Assembly: GCA_964614855.1 (NCBI GenBank)
Contig: CAZTMX010000047.1
Coordinates: 1 to 17,146, forward strand
Direction of reading: 5' to 3'
Length of the DNA stretch: 17,146 nucleotides
Source of the DNA: CAWJHE01 sp964614855
GTDB taxonomy: Bacteria > Chloroflexota > Anaerolineae > Anaerolineales > UBA4823
Under the pieces are notes generated by a model, which was not told the DNA's origin, did no database searches, and saw only the letters and a list, made by a program, of their open reading frames with translations. Shown here piece by piece: positions 8,345 through 16,184 of this stretch. A program made the position numbers and the translations under genes. Positions within the stretch are counted from its first letter, which is position 1. Each line of letters opens with the position of its first letter.

Positions 8345-8349
8345 AAGGA
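8345..8349 (+). promoter_or_regulatory. Shine-Dalgarno that fixes the acsE start
   Basis: AAGGA lies 9 bases before ATG 8359. It lies inside the frame opened by an upstream TTG at 8332, which has no Shine-Dalgarno of its own. This supports translation from 8359. Confidence 0.7.
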
Positions 8350-8358
8350 TGGCTGACC

Positions 8359-9294
8359 ATGTATATCATAGGCGAAAATATCCACATCATCTCTGAAAAA
8401 GTAAAAGAGGCTCTGAAGGAGCGGAACGCCGCTTTCTTCCAGGAACTTGCGGTAAAACAGGTGGAAGCAGGCGCACAGGCGTTGGATTTAAACCTGGGTC
8501 CGCGCAAAAAAGACGGCGAAGAAATTTTCCCCTGGATGGTTGAGATCGTTGAGGCGGTGGTTGATGTGCCGCTCAGCTTTGACAGCACCAACCTGCTGGG
8601 GATCGAAGCCGGGTTGAAGAAAGTGACCAAGGCACAGCCGATCATCAATTCTACTTCAGCGGAACCCGAGCGGCTGGAAAAGACGCCGCTGCTGGCGAAA
8701 AAATACAACACCCGCCTGGTCGCATTGACTATGGGCGCTTCTGGCATCCCGGTCGCTGCGGATGAACGTGTCAATATCGCCGTGGAAGCCCTGATCCCGC
8801 GCATGTTGGAGATCGATTTTCCCATGAGCGATCTGATCATCGACCCATTGGTGCTCACCGTCTCGGGCTGCCAGGAATACTGCCCGCACCTGATCGAGAC
8901 CGTGCGCACCTTGCAGTATGCCTGGGACCCGGCGCCAGCCATCTCCGTGGGTTTGTCCAATGTCTCGAATGCCGTACCCATCGAGAACCGGTCGTTGATC
9001 AACCGCACCTACCTGGCGATGTTGATGGGCGCCGGGCTGCAGATGATGATCGCCAACCCCATGGATGAAAAACAAAACGAAGTGATCCACGCCGTAGAAC
9101 AGCGTGATGAGAGCACTCCGGTACGCAAGTTGTATGTAAAAATTGCCGATAGGATTGCAGCCATGGAAGAGCCCGAAGTTGGCGATGTGGATATGTCCGA
9201 CCCCGACCAGGCTGCTATCTGGAAGACGGTTCAAATCCTGCTCAACAAAGTCATCTATGCAGACGCCTACCTGGGTCAATCGGCTATTGGATGA
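8359..9294 (+). CDS. acsE: Methyltetrahydrofolate:corrinoid iron-sulfur protein methyltransferase
   Basis: Transfers the methyl group of 5-methyl-tetrahydrofolate to the Co(I) corrinoid of AcsC/AcsD; a pterin-binding TIM barrel, normally a homodimer. Starting at ATG 8359 (Shine-Dalgarno AAGGA), the N-terminus MYIIGENIH matches the family's MLIIGERIN. Expected pterin-site residues are present: Asp75 (SFDSTN), Asn97 (IINSTS), Asp162 (LIIDPL) and Asn201 (GLSNVSN), aligned to Moorella 75, 96, 160 and 199. The protein has 311 residues against about 262. The excess is a block at about 240-287, after IANPMDE and before the conserved last helix (VQILLNKVIYADAYL), which contains a charged, acidic segment (EEPEVGDVDMSDPD). 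It is an internal insertion, not a tail. A 134-base gap with a long inverted repeat separates it from acsV, so it may be a partly separate transcript. Confidence 0.95.
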   Translation: MYIIGENIHIISEKVKEALKERNAAFFQELAVKQVEAGAQALDLNLGPRKKDGEEIFPWMVEIVEAVVDVPLSFDSTNLLGIEAGLKKVTKAQPIINSTSAEPERLEKTPLLAKKYNTRLVALTMGASGIPVAADERVNIAVEALIPRMLEIDFPMSDLIIDPLVLTVSGCQEYCPHLIETVRTLQYAWDPAPAISVGLSNVSNAVPIENRSLINRTYLAMLMGAGLQMMIANPMDEKQNEVIHAVEQRDESTPVRKLYVKIADRIAAMEEPEVGDVDMSDPDQAAIWKTVQILLNKVIYADAYLGQSAIG

Positions 9295-9361
9295 GCCTGG
9301 ATTGACCAATAAGCGCAAACCGGTTTGAAGATTTTTTGTACCATCCATAAGGAGATCACCC

Positions 9362-10819
9362 ATGCCTGGATTCACACCCGCCCGCCGCTGGCAGCCGCCG
9401 TTCCGTCCATTTAAACACGAGCCTCTGGGAGCACGCTCCCTGGAGTGGCTTGAACGGGTTGTCAAAGGTCCGTTGTTTGGCTGTCGTATGTGCGGCAACT
9501 GCCTTCTTCAAGAAACGGCATTTATTTGCTGCATGGAATGTCCCAAGGGTCTACGCAACGGTCCTTGCGGTGGTTCAACCCCGGAGTCGTGTTATGTGGA
9601 TGAGACCCGCCCGTGCGTCTGGTACAAAATCTACGAGCGCGCCTTCAGAATGGGGCGTGAAGAAATGCTGCTGGAAGTGCTGCCGCCCTTGGATTGGGAA
9701 AAGGTGGGCGGGGAGACCTGGGGTGATGTCGCTCGCCAGGTAAAAAAGGTTGGCACAGGCAAGGTGGTTTCCGATCTGCTATCGCGCGATGCTGCACGCC
9801 GTGCGGATACGTGGGATGCTGTCTTTCGACCGGTGCGCCAGCCCGAGTGGTGGCAAGGTGATTCGGAGTATCACGCCCCCGCATACAGTGAGCCAGCCTC
9901 CGAGCTGGAACGCCGCTTGAAAGCCGGTGAGTTTGTGGTTACATCCGAAGTAGCCCCACCGATGACCATTGCGACAAAGAAACTGGTGCAAAATATTGAG
10001 ATCGTCAAACCTTACGCGGTTGCCATTAACTTCACCGATTGCCCCTCTGCCACTCCGCGCATGTCATCCTGGGGCTGCGCCTCGATTGCCGTGCAAAATG
10101 GCGCCGAGCCGGTGATGCAAATCGCTGCTCGCGACCGCACGCGTGTCGGGTTGCAAGCCGAAGTGCTGGGTGCAAATGCCCTGGGTGTGCGCAATATCCT
10201 GTGCCTGACCGGCGACAGCATGAAGCTGGCGCCCGATCCACACGGGCGCCTGGATATTGTCGACCTGGATTCGGTGCAGATGTTGTGGATACTGCGCCGT
10301 ATGCGCGACGAAGGAAAATACCTGGATGGGCGCGCTATGAAATTCCCACCCAAATTCTTCCTGGGGGCAGCAGCTTCACCATTTGCCAGCGAGCCACGCA
10401 TCCAGGCGCTGCGAGAACACAAAAAAATCAATGCCGGGGCCCAGTTCTTCCAGACCAACCTGATCTACGACCCGGATGGTTTCGAAATTTGGCTGGAGGC
10501 GCTGGCAAAGCGCGATATCCTGGATAAGGTGTATATTCTAGCTGGCATCACCCCGCTCAAAAGTTTCAAAGTGGCAAAATACATGAACGATGATGTGCCG
10601 GGTGTGTTTATCCCAGAGCCAATCATGAAGCGTATGGAAGCCGCCGGAGATGGCGCTGCTGAAGAGGGTGTACAGATCGCGCTTGAATTAATCGAGAAGG
10701 TAAAGGGCATGCAGGGTGTCAACGGCATCCACTTGATGGCGGTGGGATGGGAGGAGATTGTGCCGCGGATTGTGCAGGAGGCGGGGTTGGCGAAAGAGGC
10801 TGCACCGTCGGCTACCTAA
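9362..10819 (+). CDS. metF (metVF fusion): Fused MetV-MetF methylenetetrahydrofolate reductase
   Basis: Reduces 5,10-methylene-tetrahydrofolate to 5-methyl-tetrahydrofolate, the substrate of AcsE. Residues about 1-180 resemble MetV (the MTHFR C-terminal cysteine-rich domain) with Cys41, 44, 47, 56, 57, 60, 69, 77 and 85 (CRMCGNC, ICCMEC, GPCGG), probably metal-binding. Residues about 185-470 are a MetF flavoprotein TIM barrel: Glu196 in VTSEVAPP aligns with the catalytic Glu of MetF, RDRTRVGLQAEVLGA and NILCLTGDS form the folate/FAD region, and AGITPLKSFKVAKYM plus VPGVFIPEPIMKRM are typical later motifs. In Moorella MetV and MetF are separate proteins of about 210 and 300 residues; here they are one 485-residue chain. 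ATG follows an AAGGAG Shine-Dalgarno, 67 bases after acsE. Electron-donor partners (HdrA/RnfC-like) are not in the window, so the physiological donor is unknown. Confidence 0.93.
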   Translation: MPGFTPARRWQPPFRPFKHEPLGARSLEWLERVVKGPLFGCRMCGNCLLQETAFICCMECPKGLRNGPCGGSTPESCYVDETRPCVWYKIYERAFRMGREEMLLEVLPPLDWEKVGGETWGDVARQVKKVGTGKVVSDLLSRDAARRADTWDAVFRPVRQPEWWQGDSEYHAPAYSEPASELERRLKAGEFVVTSEVAPPMTIATKKLVQNIEIVKPYAVAINFTDCPSATPRMSSWGCASIAVQNGAEPVMQIAARDRTRVGLQAEVLGANALGVRNILCLTGDSMKLAPDPHGRLDIVDLDSVQMLWILRRMRDEGKYLDGRAMKFPPKFFLGAAASPFASEPRIQALREHKKINAGAQFFQTNLIYDPDGFEIWLEALAKRDILDKVYILAGITPLKSFKVAKYMNDDVPGVFIPEPIMKRMEAAGDGAAEEGVQIALELIEKVKGMQGVNGIHLMAVGWEEIVPRIVQEAGLAKEAAPSAT

Positions 10820-11099
10820 GATGAGAAAATTGAAAAATAATCCAGAAATAGTCCTGAACCTCTGGTAAGGATATGATGACCTAGGGTTTATCTATTCTCT
10901 GCGTGCACGCGCCTATCTTGGTTTTGTGACTGTAGTTGCTTCCTAAACCCTGATGATGAAGTACAATATGCCGTGCTGAATTACTAGTTATTTAAATCTG
11001 CGAATGAACCGGATACTTCAGATAGCTGCATGACGATTTACTTAGAATCTGCTGTATCTGCTGTATCTGCTGTATCTGCTGTATCTGCGGAGTGGTTTA
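10820..11099. other. 280-base intergenic region between the operon and the glycan genes
   Basis: No ORF, tRNA or clear intrinsic terminator is seen. It holds a perfect 10-base palindrome GCGTGCACGC (10901-10910) flanked by an 8-base inverted repeat, AGGGTTTA (10883-10890)/TAAACCCT (10944-10951). A weak -10-like TACAAT lies at 10962-10967 without a convincing -35. A 9-bp tandem repeat follows at its right end. The region is AT-richer than its neighbours and should contain the promoter of the glycan genes, but I cannot place it. Confidence 0.5.
11048..11088 (+). repeat. 9-bp tandem repeat just before a start codon
   Basis: Four perfect copies of TCTGCTGTA (11048-11083) plus a partial fifth (11084-11088) end directly against the Shine-Dalgarno GGAG (11089-11092) of the ATG at 11100. 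The 9-base unit would not shift a reading frame, but changes in copy number would alter leader length or promoter spacing. Confidence 0.9.
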
Positions 11100-14000
11100 A
11101 TGGATAAAGGCGATCTTTCGGATCTATACAACGACTACTATTACGAACATTACAACACGGAAGGCTGGCCATACGAGCGTAACGAAGGCTGGCTCAGTGC
11201 GTTCCAAAAGATCGCTGATCAGATCGTAACCCGCATCCAACCCAAAACAGCCCTGGATGCCGGCTGTGCTTTTGGTTTTCTGGTCGAGACGCTGCGCAAT
11301 GCTGGCGTAGAAGCGTACGGCGTCGATATTTCCAAAACCGCTATCGAAAAAGTCCATGAAAGCATCCAACCGTACTGCTGGGTAGGCTCAATTACCGAAC
11401 CCTTTCCTCAAAAATACGACCTGATTGTCTCTATCGAAGTCCTGGAACATTTACGGCATGCAGATGCCGAGATCGCGGTGGCGAATTTCTGCAGCCACGC
11501 CGATGATATCCTGATTTCATCAACCCCTTTTGAATTCAAAGACGTCACCCACATTAATATCCAACCTCCCGAATACTGGGCTGAGTTGTTCGCGCTGCAG
11601 GGTTTTTACCGCGATATCGATTTTGACGGCTCGTTTATCTCCCCCTGGACGATGCGTTTTCAGCGCAAGAAGACGCCGGCTTCACGTGTGGTAAGGGAAT
11701 ATGAGAGGAAATTCTTTCGCTTGGGTCAGGAAAATACCGATCTGAGAGAACTGGCTATTCAGCACCGGCAGGAACTGGAAGGTTACGAGCAACAGATCAA
11801 ACAGCTAAGTATCCAACTGGATGCGGACCAGGGTCTTGTAAAAACCGAGCTGGCAAAGCAAGAGAAGTATTTTAAGGCTTTACTGGCAGAAAAAAACCAG
11901 CAAATTAGCGGGTTGCAGCAAGCGCAGCTGACATTGATGCAAATCACCAGTACACGGGGGTACAAGGCGCTAACAGCACTGCAGAACTTGCGCGTCAAAA
12001 TCATTCCGCGCCACAGCCGCAGGGAAAAACTGCTGAACAAGATTTGGGGTGGATTTGGCTATTGGAAGCGCGAAGGTTTTGTTGCATTTATCAGGCGATT
12101 AGCGAAAGAGACTTTTCAAAACATTAAATTTGCCTGGTACCGCCTGCGGGGTAGAAACCGGACACCGGCACAAGAATTTAACCTGGCTTTACTCCAAACG
12201 AAAAAGAAAGTACAGGCACACCAATCAGGCGTTGATATTATCGTCTGCGTGCATAATGCATTCGCGGATGTCAGGCGCTGCCTGGAATCGTTGATCCGCT
12301 ACACCAGCGCGCCATATCACCTGATTCTGGTGGATGACGGCAGCGGTGTGGAGACAAAGGATTACCTGGATGAATTTTCCCTGTACCAGGCTGCAACTTT
12401 GATCCGCAACGACGAAGCCAGGGGGTACACGCGGGCCGCCAATCAGGGGTTGCAGCGTTCCAGCGCAGAATTTTGCATCTTATTAAATAGCGATACCATC
12501 CTCACACCCGGCTGGTTGGATCGTATGGTGGAATGTGCTTTATCAGACCCAAAGATTGGCATGGTGGGTCCGCTCTCCAACACAGCCTCCTGGCAATCGG
12601 CGCCGGAGATATTTGATGAAAAAGGGGATTGGGCTGAAAACCGCTTAGAAGAAGGGCAGACCCCGGCGGATATGGCAGCGCAGGTGAGCAAGTATTCTGA
12701 ACGGCTTTACCCGCGCATCCCATTTCTGAACGGATTTTGCCTGATGATCAAGCGGGATCTGATTGACCAGATTGGCTACCTTGACGAAGAAAACTTTGGC
12801 GAAGGCTACGGTGAAGAAAACGATTATTGCATACGCGCCCGCCAGGCGGGACGCGACCTGGCAGTTGCCGATGATGTCTATATCTACCACGCACAATCAC
12901 GCAGCTACTCCCATGAACGCCGGATGTTCCTGGCAAAAAAGGCCGATCTCCTGCTCAATCAAAAATATGACAACAGCTTGATCGTGGCGGGGGTGCGAGA
13001 GTGTCAGTTCGATCGTGTGATGCTGGGCAACCGCGCTCGCATGCACGCCATGGCCTCTCGCGAGAGGATCACTCACTCAGGTTTAGAGCTCTGGGAAGGA
13101 AAACGAGTCTTGTTTATCCTTCCGCTGATTGAGCCGGGCGGCGGCGGGCACGTGATCATACAGGAAGCCCTGGCTATGTTGAACATGGGAGTGGATGTTC
13201 GTTTTGCCAACCGCAGCAGCAGCCGGCCATATTTCCCAAAAGCATTTCCTGATGTGGAAATCCCGGTCATCTATATTGACGACCCCATCCAGGCGCCGCA
13301 GCTCCTAGAAAAGTTCGATGCAGTCATTGGTACGGTGTATCATTCGCTGGATTGGCTGGATTTTGAAGGGGCAAACCTGCAAATCAAGAAAAGAGGCTAT
13401 TACATCCAGGATTACGAGCCAAACTTCTTTAAAAAGGGCACACAAGAATATAAAGAGGCATACGCATCCTATACCCGCTTTCCCGATCTGATCCGCATCA
13501 CAAAAACCGAATGGAACCGCGAAGCAGTGCGCGAGCATGTGGGTGTGGATTGCTCGGTGGTTGGACCCAGCATCGATATCGATCTCTTTCGCCCAAGACC
13601 GCGTACCCATCCGGATTGGCCAGACCGCCCTTTGCGTGTGGTGGCAATGATCCGTCCCAGTACACCTCGCAGGGGGCCGAAACGCACGATGCAGGTTTTG
13701 AAGGAATTTGCCAAACAAAGAGGCGACACGGTTGAAATCATCCTTTTCGGATGTAAACCGGATGAGTATGATTTTCTTGAACTGCCCACGGATTTCCCCT
13801 GGCGGCATCTCGGCATCCTGACCCGGCCTGAAATTGCATCGCTCTTTAACGAAGTGGATATCTTTGTAGATTTTTCCGATTTCCAGGCCATGGGGCTTAC
13901 CGCCATGGAGGCGATGGCTTGCGGGGTGGCGGTGATCTTGCCTGAATACGGAGGCGCAGCGAGCTTTGCGCAGCATGAGCAGAATGCCTTGGTGATCGAT

Positions 14001-14165
14001 ACAAAAGATGAGCAAGCCTGCCTGGATGCCTTGAACAGGTTGACCCTGGACCAGGCATTACGGGAGAAGCTGCAGCAGCAAGCCATCTTCGATATGGTCA
14101 AATTCTCACCAGAAACCGCCGCCTACAACACCCTGGAAGCGATATTCGGCGCAGGGGAAGTGTAA
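11100..14165 (+). CDS. Trifunctional methyltransferase / GT2 glycosyltransferase / WsaF-like GT4 glycosyltransferase
   Basis: A 1021-residue multidomain protein for assembly of a surface polysaccharide. Residues about 1-195 are a class I SAM methyltransferase: LDAGCAFGF at 52-60 (motif I), VDIS at 75-78 and YDLIVSIEVLEHL at 106-118. Residues about 200-285 are charged and heptad-like (predicted coiled coil), followed by a basic linker. Residues 378 to about 620 are a GT2 (GT-A) domain beginning VDIIVCVHN, with LVDDGSG, the Asn463-Ser464-Asp465 (DXD-like) metal site, and the later GEGYGEENDYCIRARQAG. Residues about 668-1021 resemble the GT4 rhamnosyltransferase WsaF (GYYIQDYEPNFF; FQAMGLTAMEAMACG), where the first Glu of the GT4 EX7E motif is Gln929; Glu937 is kept. 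No signal peptide or membrane helix is seen, so it is likely cytoplasmic. The next gene starts 1 base after its stop. Sugar donor and acceptor cannot be read from sequence. Confidence 0.88.
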   Translation: MDKGDLSDLYNDYYYEHYNTEGWPYERNEGWLSAFQKIADQIVTRIQPKTALDAGCAFGFLVETLRNAGVEAYGVDISKTAIEKVHESIQPYCWVGSITEPFPQKYDLIVSIEVLEHLRHADAEIAVANFCSHADDILISSTPFEFKDVTHINIQPPEYWAELFALQGFYRDIDFDGSFISPWTMRFQRKKTPASRVVREYERKFFRLGQENTDLRELAIQHRQELEGYEQQIKQLSIQLDADQGLVKTELAKQEKYFKALLAEKNQQISGLQQAQLTLMQITSTRGYKALTALQNLRVKIIPRHSRREKLLNKIWGGFGYWKREGFVAFIRRLAKETFQNIKFAWYRLRGRNRTPAQEFNLALLQTKKKVQAHQSGVDIIVCVHNAFADVRRCLESLIRYTSAPYHLILVDDGSGVETKDYLDEFSLYQAATLIRNDEARGYTRAANQGLQRSSAEFCILLNSDTILTPGWLDRMVECALSDPKIGMVGPLSNTASWQSAPEIFDEKGDWAENRLEEGQTPADMAAQVSKYSERLYPRIPFLNGFCLMIKRDLIDQIGYLDEENFGEGYGEENDYCIRARQAGRDLAVADDVYIYHAQSRSYSHERRMFLAKKADLLLNQKYDNSLIVAGVRECQFDRVMLGNRARMHAMASRERITHSGLELWEGKRVLFILPLIEPGGGGHVIIQEALAMLNMGVDVRFANRSSSRPYFPKAFPDVEIPVIYIDDPIQAPQLLEKFDAVIGTVYHSLDWLDFEGANLQIKKRGYYIQDYEPNFFKKGTQEYKEAYASYTRFPDLIRITKTEWNREAVREHVGVDCSVVGPSIDIDLFRPRPRTHPDWPDRPLRVVAMIRPSTPRRGPKRTMQVLKEFAKQRGDTVEIILFGCKPDEYDFLELPTDFPWRHLGILTRPEIASLFNEVDIFVDFSDFQAMGLTAMEAMACGVAVILPEYGGAASFAQHEQNALVIDTKDEQACLDALNRLTLDQALREKLQQQAIFDMVKFSPETAAYNTLEAIFGAGEV

Positions 14166-14166
14166 A

Positions 14167-15219
14167 ATGGCACAGGGCAAAAAGAATTCCATTCACGTGG
14201 TGTTCGAACACGCCGGCGACCTGATGCCGTTCGGTGTGGCCTATATCCGAGATATCCTGCCGCTAAGCCATCCTGTAAACCAGGAGCTTTTTACGCTAAC
14301 CCAGAGCACCAGTTTTGAGCGCGCCCAGGTAGTCATCCTCGAACGTGCCTGGAAACCTGACCTGAAACTGGAAGAAGCAGAGACGTTGCTGGAGCACATC
14401 CGGAGCAGCAAGGCAACCCTGGTTTATTCCATCGACGATAATCTGCTGGCACTGCCCAATTTTTCCGCAGAGACAAAAATGGCCATGCGTCTCTTTTGCC
14501 GGGAGGCGGACGGCATCATCACTTCAACCCAGGCGCTCAAAGAGCGTTTGCAGCGGCTCAACCCAAACATTTACGTTATCCCCAACGCCCTCGACGAACG
14601 GCTGTTTAAACCAGGCGCTGAACCGCTTGCGGTTAAGGACAAGTCACCCAAGCGCAAAGTAATCGGCTATATGGGCACCTTCACCCACGATGCTGATTTG
14701 ATGATGGTTCTCGAACCGCTGCGCAAAGTGCTGCGCAAGCACGCCGGCCAGGTGGAAATGCAAATTGTGGGCGGGACGGCAAGCCAGGCGCTTATCCAGG
14801 CGTTTGAGGGCCTACCAGTGCAGTTTATCCGGCCGCCAGTCGAGGATGTGGCATATCCGCGCTTTATCCCGTGGATGCGGGCAAATATGGCTGGCTGGGA
14901 TTTGGCTATCGCCCCGCTGGAAGATACCTATTTTAACAGCTTCAAATCGGATATCAAGTTCCTGGATTACAGCGCCCTGGGTATCCCCGGGGTGTACAGC
15001 AAAGTGCCGGTCTATGAAGCATCTGTATCGCATCTTGAAAGCGGCTACTTGGCGGAGAACACACCATCTGCCTGGGTGGACGCCCTGGAGTACTGCCTGG
15101 AAAATGACCAGGCCAGGCAGCAAATGGCAGCAAACGCCAGGACCTATGTCAGCAACCAACGTACCTTGTTGCAATGTGCGCATCAATGGGGCGATGCAAT
15201 TTTGAGCATCTTAGCGTAG
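14167..15219 (+). CDS. Glycosyltransferase, GT4/GT1-like
   Basis: A 350-residue GT-B type glycosyltransferase, probably acting on the same surface glycan as the upstream fusion. The N-terminal half has VVFEHAGDLMPFGVAYIR and the acidic VYSIDDNLLAL at 87-96; the conserved IITSTQALKERL lies at 117-128 and VIPNALDERLF at 137-147. The C-terminal Rossmann half begins KVIGYMGTFTHDADL at 164-178, with LAIAPLEDTYFNSFKSDIKFLDYSALGIPGVYS at 246-278 split around the donor pocket. A canonical EX7E is not obvious; the KSDIKFLDYSALG segment takes its place, as in many GT4 relatives known from polysaccharide loci. It begins 1 base after the stop of the preceding gene, with GGGGAAG just upstream, so translation is surely coupled. 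Donor and linkage are unknown. Confidence 0.85.
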   Translation: MAQGKKNSIHVVFEHAGDLMPFGVAYIRDILPLSHPVNQELFTLTQSTSFERAQVVILERAWKPDLKLEEAETLLEHIRSSKATLVYSIDDNLLALPNFSAETKMAMRLFCREADGIITSTQALKERLQRLNPNIYVIPNALDERLFKPGAEPLAVKDKSPKRKVIGYMGTFTHDADLMMVLEPLRKVLRKHAGQVEMQIVGGTASQALIQAFEGLPVQFIRPPVEDVAYPRFIPWMRANMAGWDLAIAPLEDTYFNSFKSDIKFLDYSALGIPGVYSKVPVYEASVSHLESGYLAENTPSAWVDALEYCLENDQARQQMAANARTYVSNQRTLLQCAHQWGDAILSILA

Positions 15220-15234
15220 AGTTCACATTCGATC

Positions 15235-16167
15235 ATGGAACAGGAAAAAGAGATTTTGGACCAGCAAACACAATCACCATCTTTGAGTATTATGGATAAT
15301 GGTGAAAGAGTTTGTCATCTGTATGCCAATGATTGCTACTATGCCCACCTGTCAATATATCGTTTTGCAACCCAATATTGCCTGGATGGCGAAGTATTGG
15401 ACGCGGGATCTGGTGCAGGCTATGGGTCGGCATATTTAGCTGATCATGGAGCCCATTCTGTCCTTGGTGTTGAAATTGATAGAGAGGCAGTGAATTTTTC
15501 ACAAGAGCATTTTAAGAAAGACAACTTAAGATATCAACACATGGATCTGACCAAGATTTCCAGTTTGCCCCGTGAGAATTTTGATTTAGTTTTCTCTTCA
15601 AATGTGATTGAACATGTGGTAAACCCGCACCTTTTTTTCCGTGCTGCAGCCGGTCTGCTAAAACCTTCAGGGCATCTGGTACTTGCTGTTCCGCCCATTA
15701 CCAGGGATGTTGATTGGCAAGAAAATATTGCGAACGTATACCATCTGAATATTTGGACGCCGCGTATGTGGGTTCATGTGGTGTCTCAATACTTTTCAAA
15801 GGTTCAGTGTTTCCATCATAGTTTCTACAAACCAGGATACCCCCTTAATTTTGCCAACACCCCAGCAGAATCAAGGATAAACGAAAATGATTTTTTATTC
15901 ACTCCGATTTCTGTGGAAGAATACTACACAAACCCATCACTGACTGTTGTCTTGTTGGCACAAACCCCCAGAAAATCAAGTGAAATGCCGCCTAAGGAAG
16001 AGCAGGGGATTTACTTAGAAAACTCTTTTTCACGCTTACCACAGGTCAGTGAAAGTGAAGCTATTTCTCAGCCTGCAAGTAAACATACTGAGCTAACAAA
16101 ATCCATCTTACATAAGATAAAGAAATTCATCAAAAGGTTAATAAAGGTATCCAATTTGCCCCAGTAA
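15235..16167 (+). CDS. SAM-dependent class I methyltransferase with basic C-terminal tail
   Basis: A 310-residue methyltransferase, probably modifying a glycan or lipid-linked sugar given its neighbours. The SAM-binding motif VLDAGSGAGYGS is at 54-65, the acidic post-I residue is in GVEIDREA at 78-85, and NFDLVFSSNVIEHV is at 115-128. The catalytic domain ends near residue 245. A polar linker follows, then a lysine-rich amphipathic stretch (288-304, LTKSILHKIKKFIKRLIKV), which could bind membrane. The coding sequence is clearly AT-richer than the two glycosyltransferase genes before it, suggesting separate acquisition. ATG 15235 has no good Shine-Dalgarno; ATG 15292 (Met20) is an alternative start. 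It lies 15 bases after the preceding gene. The acceptor is unknown. Confidence 0.82.
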   Translation: MEQEKEILDQQTQSPSLSIMDNGERVCHLYANDCYYAHLSIYRFATQYCLDGEVLDAGSGAGYGSAYLADHGAHSVLGVEIDREAVNFSQEHFKKDNLRYQHMDLTKISSLPRENFDLVFSSNVIEHVVNPHLFFRAAAGLLKPSGHLVLAVPPITRDVDWQENIANVYHLNIWTPRMWVHVVSQYFSKVQCFHHSFYKPGYPLNFANTPAESRINENDFLFTPISVEEYYTNPSLTVVLLAQTPRKSSEMPPKEEQGIYLENSFSRLPQVSESEAISQPASKHTELTKSILHKIKKFIKRLIKVSNLPQ

Positions 16168-16184
16168 GTTTGATCTTGTGAAAT

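Noticed and set aside
8332..8358. Upstream TTG start extending acsE by 9 residues
   Set aside because: The Shine-Dalgarno AAGGA lies downstream of it and points to ATG 8359, which also gives the family-typical N-terminus.
10936..10967. Possible sigma-70 promoter (TTGCTT ... TACAAT) before the glycan genes
   Set aside because: The spacer would be 20 bases and the -35 is poor; too weak to annotate.
13868..13960. WsaF-like GT4 module considered as a separate gene with an internal start
   Set aside because: The frame is continuous from ATG 11100 with no stop and no convincing ribosome binding site near residue 668, so a fusion is the simplest reading.
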